NCBI GenBank assembly: GCA_026260175.1
Contig: JAKCWW010000969.1
Span: forward strand, 4,114-59,556
DNA: 55,443 nt
From: Reticulitermes lucifugus
Lineage: Eukaryota > Arthropoda > Insecta > Blattodea > Rhinotermitidae
Reading direction: 5' to 3'
Shown: piece after piece, positions 37,687-48,066 of the stretch
How the letters are laid out: each line of letters begins with the position of its first letter
Position numbering within the stretch: position 1 is the stretch's first letter
Position numbers and translations under genes: made by a program
Notes under the pieces: generated by a model
Databases searched by the model: none
Told to the model about the DNA's origin: nothing
What the model saw: only the letters and a program-made list of their open reading frames with translations

Positions 37687-37732
37687 CCCAATACGCATTT
37701 CGGCACTTCTATATTGCCATCATCAGGGGGGT
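37687..37732 (-). ncRNA. Hammerhead-like motif, element 1 left arm
   Basis: On the minus strand: CTGATGA, then GGCA...TGCC as stem II, GAAA, and a four-pair stem III (atgc/gtat, one G-T pair), then T as the cleavage-site base and GGG to pair with the upstream C run. An extra T follows CTGATGA, as in all copies. Confidence 0.4.
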
Positions 37733-38100
37733 CGTTGGAGTTTGTACATAGATCAATGTTCTTAAGTTACATCAGAACAGTTGAGTCAATATTCGTTATT
37801 ACCAGTTTGTATAAAATTGTCTGCTTGGCACGCCACGCAGACAGGAAAGAAGGAGGTTCTACCGTACAGCAATACACACAGATAACCGGCACAAAACAGC
37901 ACACCGGACCACGCTGCCAATAATTTATGAATTATATCACAGCATGTAGTTTAATATAATATACCACATTGTTTTACCATTAATTTTAACAATTTAGCAA
38001 TACTACTATTATACAATTTTATACAAAGTGGTAATAACGAATATTGACTCAACTGTTCTGATGTAACTTCAGAACATTGGTCTATGTACAAACTCCAACG

Positions 38101-38146
38101 ACCCCCTTGATGATGGCAATATAGAAGTGCCGAAATGCGTATTTGG
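38101..38146 (+). ncRNA. Hammerhead-like motif, element 1 right arm, core damaged
   Basis: Same layout as the left arm, but the first base of CTGATGA is T and one G of stem I is T. The core C is essential in hammerheads, so this copy should be inactive. Confidence 0.35.
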
Positions 38147-38248
38147 GAAATCTTTTAATAAAGAAATCAGTGACAAACTTGTTTTGGTGCATTTGTTGGT
38201 GTGAGTTGATCAATTGTACAAAAATGCACGGTAAATATAACGTGAAAA

Positions 38249-38262
38249 ACACAAATATTAAT
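38249..38262. repeat. Target-site duplication, right, of inverted-repeat element 1
   Basis: Exact match to 37607-37620. Confidence 0.8.
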
Positions 38263-39470
38263 GTAGCTAAATTGTATCATTTGCCAAGACTGTACCGCCT
38301 TTACAAAAGAATCCAATACATGTTTCAAAGAAAAGCGATTTTCTGACAACTTTCATCTTTAATTTTAAAGCTTAAAGCTTAAGCTTAATTCTAATCTTTA
38401 CCCCTTAATTCAACCCAAGAATATGAATCCATAATGAAATTTAGGACCACTTAAAAAGATGGATTTTGTGCGTAAACTTCGTATTTCACCACCTTCGAAA
38501 CTACAGAACTGGATTTTAGAATATGAAGGGTTACATCTTACCGACTCTCTCCGTAGTGAAGAAACCTTAATGCACCTTTTTACACTACGCAGCGAACGCA
38601 CTCATTCCAGGGAGCTGACACCTCCACAAACAGTGTCTTCGCTTTATGAACACTTTCTGAAGACAAAATGTAGGTCAACCGTTAGGAACATGTCACTTTG
38701 TAATACGTTTTAATTATGCTAAAACATACCGTTGCTAACAACTTATTTTTCACTCAACATTTATGGAGTCACTCTTAACGCGACGTTGTTCAGACAGAGA
38801 GAGTCGCTGTTTAAATTCATCCTTTGTGACATGTTAAAGTAAATTTGAAAGTCGGGAGCCGTAGGACACATTTAACTTGCCTAGTCGTATTCTGATGATA
38901 TTCAAATTATGGTATTGTTTGTTGAGCCTGTGAATTGCAAATATTTTTGGGGTGACATTGAGTGAAAGCCGAAGTATGATGAAGAATACAAACGCATGCA
39001 AAGCAAAGGGTTGGTGAAAGGACTACTTCCTTTTTTTTTATTTTGGAACTAAACTGACAAGGCAGAGGAAGATAAAGTTGGGATAGGAAGGAAGAAAAAT
39101 ACGTAGCTACGTGGCAGGGAAGGCACTATTACATTGTTTATTGACACTTGCCTCTTTGCGATGTGACGGATGGGTTCCGGATGTCGGCCGGGTAGCTTCT
39201 TACGAGTAAGAGGGAAACGGGCGAGGGATGGGAAGACGGTCTGTCTGCAGTGTACAGGCTGCTGCAGCGTAGAAAGCTACGAGGATTTATATTATTATTT
39301 CTGTGCAGAAAGCGAAGTGACAAAAAATGCAGCTTGTAGTTTGTGAGAACTGAAACCTTTCCCAATTCATATTCAACATCTATGAAAGTAGAGCGTGTTG
39401 TAAAATTAGTTATTCAATGAAAATAAAGTCCTGGTTTCTTAAAATAATAAAACTAATTAGATGACGTAAT
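38263..39470. other. Non-coding stretch, no gene recognised
   Basis: Contains a short run of 'aagctt' words (about 38368-38390) and an unsupported 84-codon frame (38459-38713). Nothing else is recognised. Confidence 0.5.
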
Positions 39471-39481
39471 TTATGTCTCAA

Positions 39482-39767
39482 GGGCCGGGATAGCGTAGTC
39501 GGTATAGCGACTCGCTACGGGCTGGACGGTCCAGGGATCGAATCCCGGTGGGGGCGAGATTTTTCGCAGCCGTCCAGACCGGTCCTAGGGCCCATCCAGC
39601 CTCCTATACAATGGGAACTGGGTCTCTTTCCCGGGGGTAAAGAGCCGGGGTGTGGAGTTGACCACCCACCCCCATCTAGCGCCGAGGTTAAAAAAGAGTA
39701 GAGCTATACCTCTACTCCCCCTCTGGGCCTTCGTGGCCTGTTCTAGGGAGAACTTTACCTTTACCAC
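39482..39767 (+). mobile_element. tRNA-derived SINE, near-complete, with target-site duplication
   Basis: The head has a consensus A box at 39491-39502 (tagcgtagtcgg) and B box at 39535-39545 (ggatcgaatcc), the spacing of a tRNA gene. The body reads 'cgcagccgtccagaccggtc', 'ctttcccgggggtaaagagc' and 'gagctatacctctactcccc', ending in 'aactttacctttacc'. An exact 11 bp duplication (ttatgtctcaa) lies at 39471-39481 and 39768-39778. It has intact Pol III boxes. The copy at 46586-46870 is the same family in reverse. It has no coding capacity and would depend on a LINE for movement. Confidence 0.93.
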
Positions 39768-40047
39768 TTATGTCTCAACGTGTGGTTATCTGCACAGTAC
39801 ATTTAAAACAACAGCATAATAAGCAAGAATATCGCTGGTGATCAACAAACTAGATCGAGTTAGTTGCCGTCCAAAATTTTGACAGTCACTGAACCTTATA
39901 TCCAGAGATAAAAAATAACAAGTTACGAGCTTTCGGAAATTTGTATCCTTAACTCTGGTTATTTTTGGTCACTGTTTACAATAGTAGATACATTATAGAA
40001 TATTACTATTAGGGTTTGTTACTATATTCCTCTGCAGGACTTATTAT

Positions 40048-40114
40048 TTATATATCTCCAGATTATTACTATTTATGTGTGTCGAGATTAATACATTTAT
40101 ATCTCCAGATTATT
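40048..40114. repeat. Minisatellite, left part
   Basis: Degenerate ~20-40 base units built on 'tatatctccagattattatt', some carrying 'gtgtgtcgagatt'. It continues beyond the inserted element at 40552-40772. Confidence 0.8.
40103..40114. repeat. Target-site duplication, left, of inverted-repeat element 2
   Basis: 'ctccagattatt' also directly follows the element (40552-40563). The word is part of the surrounding minisatellite, so the match is weaker evidence than for element 1. Confidence 0.55.
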
Positions 40115-40207
40115 TCACATTATATTCACCGTGCATTTTGTATAATCAACTAATTCACACCAACAAATGCACTAAGACAAGTTATGTCATTAATTCCTTT
40201 ATTAAAA

Positions 40208-40260
40208 GATTACCCCAATACGTATTTCGGCACTTCTACATTGCCATCATCAGGGGGATC
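40208..40260 (-). ncRNA. Hammerhead-like motif, element 2 left arm (best copy)
   Basis: On the minus strand: stem I strand gatcccc, CTGATGA, an extra T, stem II ggca/tgcc, GAAA, stem III atac/gtat without a loop, T at the cleavage position, then gggg and, after a two-base bulge, atc, closing stem I with seven pairs. This is the most complete fold among the copies. The extra T and the loop-less stem III are departures from active consensus ribozymes. Confidence 0.45.
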
Positions 40261-40436
40261 GTTGAAGTTTTACATAGAACAATGTACTTAAAATACATAT
40301 AAACCAGATAGATGCATTGGTCTTATGTATCTTCTCTTTGAGTCGTTGGAATTTATGGATTGTTTTTGCTTGTTGTATTTTATTTGTATTTGTATATATT
40401 TGTATTTTAAGAACATCGGTCTATGTAAAACTTCAA

Positions 40437-40490
40437 CGATCCCCCTGATGATGGCAATGTAGAAGTGCCGAAATACGTATTGGGGTAACC
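40437..40490 (+). ncRNA. Hammerhead-like motif, element 2 right arm
   Basis: CTGATGA 40445-40451, stem II ggca 40453-40456 with tgcc 40466-40469, GAAA 40470-40473, stem III atac/gtat 40473-40480, cleavage-site T 40481, stem I cccc 40441-40444 with gggg 40482-40485. The core is identical to the left arm; the outer part of stem I has one substitution. Confidence 0.45.
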
Positions 40491-40551
40491 TTTTAATAAA
40501 GGAATTAATGACATAACTTGTCTTTGTGCATTTGGTGTTGTGAATTAGTCA

Positions 40552-40772
40552 CTCCAGATTATTATTTACATATCTCATTATTATTTATGTATTTCCAGAT
40601 TATTATTTATATACCTCCAGATTTTGTATATATCTATACATTATTCTTTATATATCTCCAGATTATTATTATTTGTGTGTGTCGAGATTATTATATACCT
40701 CGAGATTAGTATTTATATATCTCCAGATGACAATTATTTATATGTATTCAGATTATTACTTACATGTTTGCT
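40552..40772. repeat. Minisatellite, right part
   Basis: At least eight degenerate units containing 'ccagattattattt' or 'tatatctccagat', continuing the array left of element 2. Apparent open frames here (40518-40894) are products of the repeat. Confidence 0.85.
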
Positions 40773-42240
40773 TTGATTTCTGTGTATGTGAAACTAGCGG
40801 TTTTTACACAACCTCCAGGTCGAAGCATTTTGTAATTATTTACAGACGTACATCGCACACATTTTGTAGGTTTATGCGTAATCTGTCTGCATAGCAAACT
40901 GAATAATATTCCCACATACGCTATACGCAACAAATGTTATATGTAATGATTAGGCGTTTATATTTTGCTTAATTACGCATCCTGTAAGTCACATGAAGAT
41001 TAAAATCAACGATTGCAATTGAACGCCAGGTTAACAGATTAATTATGGGACACCACAATTGTTCGCTTCTATTTGGCGCAAATTATGTCGTGTAAAGTTA
41101 TACACGTTACACGTTATGACTTCGCATATTTTCCCTAGTTGCAAGGCATAAAAGTCGCTGCGTGTTGCCACATACTCTTTGGATCGCCAGCTGTATATCT
41201 TGTACTTACAGCGAGATATCATCAGAAACGTACGTAGGTCTTAATCTAAAGTATCTCTCATCTTTTTACGTACCAATCCTACTGAATTAAAGAGCATCTT
41301 AGTAAAAGTCGCCAATATAAATATCCACGAAACTCCAGCCGGTAGGAGCCGATTTTAGTCCTTGCGGACGGACAAACAGAGGGGCATTACGAAGCTAAGA
41401 GTCGCTTGTCAAATTTGTTTTCCGAAGGAACCTTATAACATAGTGCTGCACACTAATGATGGAAAATTTCTCTTTTTGTTTTTAATTTTGTTTCTGAATT
41501 TACTGTCTTGCTTCAATCCTTACTCAACAGGCATCATCGGATGCAGTATTATTGAAGTCTGTACATGAGACATTTGGTCTTCTAGCTCTTTTGATGTCTG
41601 CGTTTGCTTGTTTACCCACCGCAACCAGAAGCGTGAATCGCAGCAGAACATTCATCAACGTTCCAAATTGCTTTGATTTGCCCAGGAGAGATGACGTAAT
41701 CCAACTTTCGAAAGGGAAGGATAAAGAACAGTGTGAGAAAGTGGGCAGTGCACTGTAAAAGGTGTACGGGACAAGGCAGGGCGGAAATAAATTGTGAAGT
41801 AGTGAAATGCCAAATATAGGAGAATCGCAAAGTTCAGGCGCTGAATCGTAGGCGAAGTGGCGGCAGTTAGAAGGAAGTGGGCGTCATTATTTCATCACAG
41901 AAGTTCGTGTTAGCACTGGAGGAGGGATGGTGTGTAAGGATCAGTTTCATGAACACTGGAAACTGCGGTAAAAGAAATTCCTTCGCTGAACTTGCGAGAC
42001 GGAGAAGTTGTACGTGCAGAAATTCTTGAATTGTAATATCACGGAACTAGGGCAGCGGGAATATTTACAATTAATTATCTAAGGAAATAGTTTAACTGCA
42101 TTAGTCATTGAGGAAGTCATTGTTGCTCTAATATTCACGAAATTCCACGCCTTTTACGGAACCATAAATTATTTTTTCAAGTGCACCATTTAACGAGACT
42201 GTCAATTCTGATATTATACAGTGTCCGTGTTAGATGAGTG
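40773..42240. other. Non-coding stretch, no gene recognised
   Basis: Frames up to about 72 codons without recognisable features. Confidence 0.5.
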
Positions 42241-42244
42241 AATA

Positions 42245-42412
42245 TGGAGCATTAGTGGGGTGATTGTGGACAGAGGATAACGGAATTACTGGTACAAAAA
42301 CCTGTTCCAGTGTCGCTTTTTCGACCACAAATCCCACATCGGTTGACCTGGGATTTAGCTGGGGCCTCCGCGGTGAGGCGCCGGCGACTAACCGCCGAGC
42401 CATGGCACGGCC
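42245..42412 (-). mobile_element. tRNA-derived SINE, 14 kb family, B box eroded
   Basis: On the minus strand it starts 'gggccgtgccatggctcggc', then 'ggttagtcgccggcg', and continues through 'gatgtgggatttgtggtcga'. It aligns with 13874-14071 over its length, but one base is missing from the A box and the B box is lost. Confidence 0.8.
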
Positions 42413-45400
42413 CGCTTTGATCATGATATTCAAAACAACTTTTCGTATTTCTATGACATTACTTTTGTCCTGTCGTAAATAAATTTTTCGGAGAACCAAA
42501 TGTTTCGCATGTGATGCAAACATAATGGCTGGCCTAAAACGCATGTAACATTTGCTTGTTTTCAATGCTCACAGGTACTTAAAGGTACCATACCTGAAGC
42601 ATTATCACTCTTGTAAGTAAAGTCATATGATAGTGGAGTTCTGCAGATAATTTAACTTGCCGATAAAAGAACTTGTGGGCGGAAAGAAAATATATTTTTA
42701 CCTCAGACAAGAATAAATAATTCATAGCAATAACTTGCGGTACCTACATGTCGTCGGGTGATTCTTCGTGTGGGTCGGGGGGCCAGAGGAAAGATAAGTC
42801 AATAATTACGTACTCGTAATGTAACCGTCCTCTGTTGAGCATGATTTATCGGTATCGTTTTTCCGAGAGTAAATGGTTTATTAGTTGAGTTTCAAATACA
42901 TTACTTCGGATGTGCCTGATAACAGCAAATTGTTGACAGTGGAAATCCACTATATTACTAGTGACTACAGTTTATCTATGCTATTTATTAAAGTTTGAAA
43001 GGTTCTTGTCTTATTAATTATATCCTATCGATCCTACATAAAATCTCGTTCTTTCTCTCCCCCCCCCCCTCCAACCTCAATTTGCTTTCTTGGCCTGGTT
43101 TTCCCATTTACATTTATTATTGTATGCGAGGGTACGTAAATTTCTCAGTTCAGTGCCATTTTTGGCAGTCAGTATCTTCCTGAGTGCTATTTCCTCGTTG
43201 ATATGCGGCCATTTGTTATTCAGGAACTCCTCTCTCTGAAGCTTCTAGATGTTTGATTTTAATTTCTCAGTACATATTCTGGGTACATTTCCTTATTCCG
43301 ACACAGTTTCGAAATTTCGTCTTTTATGTCAGTATTTACATAAGGAAAATTATTTAATTCTCGCATGTTGGTGCATTTAGGATCACGTAACACCCAGAAT
43401 TTTATATCACCAGCTACATCCAGTAGTCGTCTAGTTCTTGACCTCAAACACACAGTTACGTAAGAAAATTGCTGAGACAACGTTTTATACGTTATGGCAG
43501 GGGTTCATAAATTCTCCAGAAATGTAGAAGCCACCTGGGTATTCTAGGCGTCTGACGGGTGACATGAAGCAAGTTCAGTACGGAACACCCACATTTCCGG
43601 AATAACCTGAGAGCCTCACTGATATCTGACGTTTTATGCTCGGTGCATTTTACTTGTACATATTTGCTTACGCAAGGGGAGAAACTGCATTAATTAAGCT
43701 GAAAATATTAGACTCCACCTTATAAAATTTATCCACCCGGGATATGCGCACCCCTGTGTATTGCGTTATAGTGTGATATGATTCAATATAAACATTCAGG
43801 GTCATTATTTTATCTGACATCTCTCATCAATCTTCAATCTGCTTCGTGTAACAGAAGGCAACGTGACTCTCGCCTCTGTACCAATTTTCCGTGCGTCGTG
43901 GTCCACGCCTTATAGTTACGTTTATTGCAGACAGTTTAATTTTGTTTACTAGAAATATTTAAAAGCGTTGCTGTAAATGTTTTATTTCGAACTGTCAGGT
44001 ACATGTCAGATCTGTCAGACACACTGTTCGTTGTATTTCGAAATTTTATGAGTTAACGAGCCCATGGAAAGTGACTGGTGACAACTGTGATAAAATAACT
44101 TTGTTTTATATAAACGTAAAATATAAGCGCATAATAGGTCTTACCATAATCGATATAGTGTAAGAAAAGCGGAAAATCTACGTTGAAGATCAATGTTGGT
44201 AGCACACTGCACCACTGAATTTGAAGACCGAATACTTTCTAAAGCCTCGATTTCTTACGCGAAGCCTCAGCGTAACTAGGAACATTGATACGGCCTGTAT
44301 ACATCGGCTAGGCTCTTGCGGGATTAAGGACGTGAGTCGGGTGAGTTACTTTGAAGGGGATGCTCTTGTGATGTACCGCTACGTCACAAGTTCTGCTATG
44401 TACAAAACCAGAAACAGAGCCGAAGCGAATGTCGTTGTGACGAACAAATACTGCTTCATGAACAGAGCCGTGTTTCCCTTTCTCATTAATGTATCGTGTT
44501 GTTGTTCTAAGATGACACCTTCTATAATGATTGGTTATGATTTATTATACCTTCCGATTAACAAGGCATGTCGAAATGACTAATGAGGCGGTTTGATAAT
44601 GACTGTCATATCTACGAATCTTCGGTGACTTGCCCCGTAACCCAGCTGCCATAAAGTACAGTAATGAAGACATTTGACTGGAAATAAAAATTTCGATAGA
44701 CTATAACTTTAATCCATCTTGGTTCATTCTTTTTTTACCCTCCTTAAAGGATTCAGTAATCCAAACTGCATAACTGTGTTGAAATTCTGTATTCCGGTTG
44801 TATGTGTCACGTATATCAGTTTAAAGACCTGCAGTGTACCAATAACAACGTCGAATTCTCAGACGTACTCTTGCTTGTACATTTTCTTCAGCTCAACATG
44901 AAATCCTGCGCCTTGTTAATTCTAGCGTGATTTAGTAGCAGCCATTAAAATATTCTCTGTTTTATTAATATGTTGTCGAAAAATAAATCAGAAATTCTAA
45001 TTAATTGTGGTGATAACCAGAATGCGGGGATAATGCCAATCCCGAAAAGTTATGGACATCAAATAAACCTCCAAATGTCCAAAATCATATGGGTGTACGG
45101 AATAAACCAGTATCACATATCTAGAGAATGAGAATGTGAATGCGTTACGTGACTATTGCAATATTAAGTACAGATTCTGGTCCTAAAATAACCCTGCAAA
45201 TTTTGGTAGTTTTTATAAGCACTGCCATGTTAAAATTAAAAATGTTATTTTGTTCACGTGTTGTATTAATGTATTTTCTGCAGTTCTTACAATAAGCAAT
45301 GACTATTTCCCCGTAAAACATTCACCGACTGGTATTCCTAAGCACGCTGCTTTCTTTGTGAGTGAAGAAGTGAAAATATAATGTACATTAATTTTAGCCT

Positions 45401-45870
45401 TCAGAGGGTTAAAATATTTCCAGGACCCTCACTAACAAATGCAACGTAATAATTTATTAGATTTGCTTGTTAAGTGTGAAGCGAGTAAAAAAGTGTTATC
45501 TGCCTTGCTCTTAATGGATTATTTCATTAACTCTCTTTTGTCTCCATATTTCCATCAGAAAACAATTTATTTATCCGCAAGATTCATGTGACTGGAACGT
45601 GACATGTCATGGGCTGTAATTTAACATAAATTAATATTACTGCTGATGGAAAGGAGAAAATTTAAATCAGCACAACTTCATTTCCATTCATCATTATTCG
45701 TTGCTTCATTCGGAGTTAACTTCAGCGCCAACATAATGTGACGATATTCAGAACTCAACTGTACCTGACGTACTGCAGTGGCGATTCCAGGTTTTGTGCC
45801 TTCGTGCACTGCAAGTATTGCAGTTTCATGCACTATCGCATGCGCTTGGTGTACGAAGTAGAAGAAACTT
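42413..45870. other. Non-coding stretch, no gene recognised
   Basis: Contains an 11-base C run (43059-43069) and an unsupported 120-codon frame (44221-44583, plus) with no domain. Nothing else is recognised. Confidence 0.5.
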
Positions 45871-45881
45871 GTTGGTTGCAG

Positions 45882-46400
45882 GCATGTTGTCGCTCTTCAA
45901 AGTCTGATTACGTCTGACGATGCACATTTTCGCCTCTGCGCGTATGTCAATAAAGAAAATTCCCGCTACTGGAAGGACGAAACAACCATGTCACGTGTTC
46001 GGGAAACTTCTAAATATTTCGAAAGTAGCCATTCGGTTTGGGATGTCGGCTTCTGGAATTACTGGGCCATACTCCTATGAAGAAGGCAAATGTGCATCGA
46101 ACGTAAACTCAACACAGCATCGAGCAATGTTGGAGAAACGACAAGTGAATGCAGACGATGACGACGGTGAGCTCTGGATTGAGCAAGTTGGTGCCACTCA
46201 GCACACTGCACGTGAACCAAACGATTGTTCGAGGCTTTATGTTCACTGGAACCATCACGTTTTGGTGACGTCGCCTGGCCAGCCAGGTCTCATGACCTGT
46301 CTAGGCTCTGCTACTTTCCTGGGGACACTTGGAAGCCAGAGTGTACGCAAATAAACCGCACACACTTGGGGTGGGGGGATGGGGTTGACAGAGCATATCA
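45882..46400 (+). pseudogene. mariner-like transposase C-terminal half, pseudogene
   Basis: In order: 'ITSDDAHFRLCAYVNKENSR' with the first catalytic Asp (45916-45918), 'MSASGITGPYSYEEGKC' in a shifted frame, 'VNSTQHRAMLE', 'ELWIEQVGATQHTARE' where the second catalytic Asp is Val (GTT 46187-46189), 'SRFGDVAWPARSHDLS' in another frame with the third Asp (46294-46296), and a final 'VRTQINRT'-like region near 46350. At least two frameshifts separate these blocks. The helix-turn-helix half is missing upstream. It is inactive. It differs from the 20 kb and 24.6 kb relics, so it is probably a third lineage of the Tc1/mariner superfamily. Confidence 0.85.
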
Positions 46401-46585
46401 GGGTCGAAATTAGAACCATTAACAAAGGTCTGTTTTCTGCAGTTACGGTTAATTGTTTATCATGACTGCAGGAATGCATTGCACGTCAGGAAGAACACTT
46501 ACGAAATGTAATTTCTTAAAAATATAAAACACATATTAAATTTAATTTTAATACCGATTCTCCGTACATTTTATGTTTATTGCAT

Positions 46586-46870
46586 AGGTAGAGGTGAAGT
46601 TCACCCTAGAACAGATCATGAAGTCCAGAGGGGGAGTAGAGGTATAGCTCTACTCTTTCTTTGACCTCAGCGCTAGATGGGGGTGGGTGGTCAACGCCAC
46701 GCCCAGGCAGCTTTACCCCCGGAAATTATCCTGTACCCATTGTACAGGAGGTTGGGTAGGCCCCAGGGCCGTTCTGGAAGGGTGCTGAAAATCTCGCCCT
46801 CACCGGGATTCGATCCCCGTACTGTCCAGCTCGTAGCAAGTCGCTATACCGACTACGCTATCCCGGCCCG
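46586..46870 (-). mobile_element. tRNA-derived SINE, near-complete, with target-site duplication
   Basis: Reverse-oriented copy of the 39.5 kb SINE. On the minus strand the A box is at 46849-46860 (tagcgtagtcgg) and the B box at about 46804-46814 (ggattcgatcc). The 3' end reads 'ggtgaacttcacctctacc'. A 14 bp duplication with one mismatch flanks it: tatgtttattgcat at 46572-46585 and tatgtttattacat at 46871-46884. The boxes are intact. It lies about 190 bp downstream of the mariner relic but is an independent insertion. Confidence 0.93.
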
Positions 46871-46884
46871 TATGTTTATTACAT

Positions 46885-48066
46885 TCAAATCGATTTTTCA
46901 AAACAACGATCTGGAAATCATCACATTCTATTGGCTTATCCTCTAATTTTATCTGATTTTTCTTCCTCAAGAAAAGTAAAAGCAGGTTTTTGAGATCATT
47001 CTGTGTGCATGTGTGTTGGTGCACGCCCGCGAGTCTGTCCGTGCGTCCGTGACTTGCCATCTTTCAACTGTGAATGATTTCGCCGAACGCCTGTGTGATA
47101 TACCACTGGAGGACACCCCAACGCGGTCAGCTGTGATGTCCTGTAATCAGTATTAACAATACAGAGGAAGCGCGAAAGTTTGGGGCGGGAGCGACCCTAA
47201 GGCCATTTACATTCAGGGTTGGAATTGATACATAATCGTACATGCAGATATACCTTAAACAAGAACAATTTTTGTTATGGTGATATTTCTGTAGACTACA
47301 GAATAATAGTATTGGCCGATAATTAATACCCTATCAGATGTAGGCGTGTGACATTGGTGCAATTACAGATAACAAATATTCTTAGATATTATAGAAGCAT
47401 ATAGCATTTTGCGTGTAATCAATAATTACATACACGGCAAAGACGGGAACATTTTATATCAACAAAATTAAGTCTACAAAATCTTACTTCAATAATCAGT
47501 ACTTTATGAAAGTAAATAGAATTAATTAACTGTAATAATAGAGTAATTTCAATACAATTACACAGTAACCACACTTTAGGTAAAATGGTATCTGGTCAGA
47601 AGTGTTTAACATAGCACATTGTTACTGGATTTGAATAAAATATTTTTCTTTATTATATTCGTGTGTGTATACTCGTATGTAAGTAATTAAATCCGAGGTA
47701 AGAGGCTGTTTTTGTAAAGTCACCTGGAAAAGACGTTTTCTGATTTTATAGAACTATAAGTTTTATTAAAATGTTCACATAATCGCGCTTTAGAATCCTA
47801 TCCTCAGCCAACTGTTTCCAGTCCAAAATGTTGTACTTATCATTTGTCTAAAAATTCATCCGCCAATTCGTACATAAATCCTCAAAGTGTTGGAAATTTT
47901 TCGCTAAAACTTTGTATGCAATTCATATTTAACCATATACGTCAGACCATCTGAACGCCCCGTGCGTAATCAAGATGATATCTGGCAAAGAGCAGAAAGT
48001 GTAAGGTCATCAGTGTGATATTTTCCGGTCTTTATAAGACTTTACTTTCTCTCGACTAAGAATATG
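46885..48066. other. Non-coding stretch, no gene recognised
   Basis: AT-rich, frames short, no repeats aligned. Confidence 0.5.

Larger units (their letters stand above)
37621..38248 (+). mobile_element. Inverted-repeat element 1 with hammerhead-like arms and asymmetric tail
   Basis: Left arm 37621-37820 and right arm 38013-38212 are inverted copies, about 200 bp each, from 'tgatcaactcacaccaacaa' inwards to 'gtataaaattgt'. They surround a ~190 bp spacer without coding potential. Only the right end carries an extra ~36 bp tail (38213-38248, 'atgcacggtaaatata'). An exact 14 bp direct repeat flanks the whole. Each arm has a hammerhead-like core facing outwards. Paired, possibly inverted LTR-like units with a short one-sided extension are described for Penelope-like elements, so I infer a non-autonomous relative. 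A foldback DNA transposon is the main alternative, but the asymmetric tail and long duplication fit it less well. Confidence 0.7.
40115..40551 (-). mobile_element. Inverted-repeat element 2 with hammerhead-like arms and asymmetric tail
   Basis: Left arm about 40146-40303 and right arm about 40394-40551 are inverted copies with a ~90 bp AT-rich spacer. The tail (40115-40145, 'caccgtgcattttg') is on the left and matches the element 1 tail in reverse complement, so the element is oriented opposite to element 1. Both arms keep an intact CTGATGA...GAAA core. It sits inside a minisatellite whose units flank it on both sides. It has no coding frame of interest. The shorter arms mean that elements 1 and 2 are not simple copies of each other. 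Confidence 0.7.

Noticed and set aside
37657..38346. Short frames in and after inverted-repeat element 1
   Set aside because: They lie in arms and tail, are not shared as frames by element 2, and one spans unknown bases.
39482..39550. Genuine tRNA gene
   Set aside because: A and B boxes are perfect, but the head does not close into a full acceptor stem and is followed by a repeated SINE body with flanking duplications.
40518..40894. Overlapping 63- and 73-codon frames rich in Tyr and Ile
   Set aside because: They are read-through of the 'ctccagattattattt' minisatellite.
44221..44583. 120-codon plus-strand frame
   Set aside because: No recognisable domain or signal; a chance frame is most likely.
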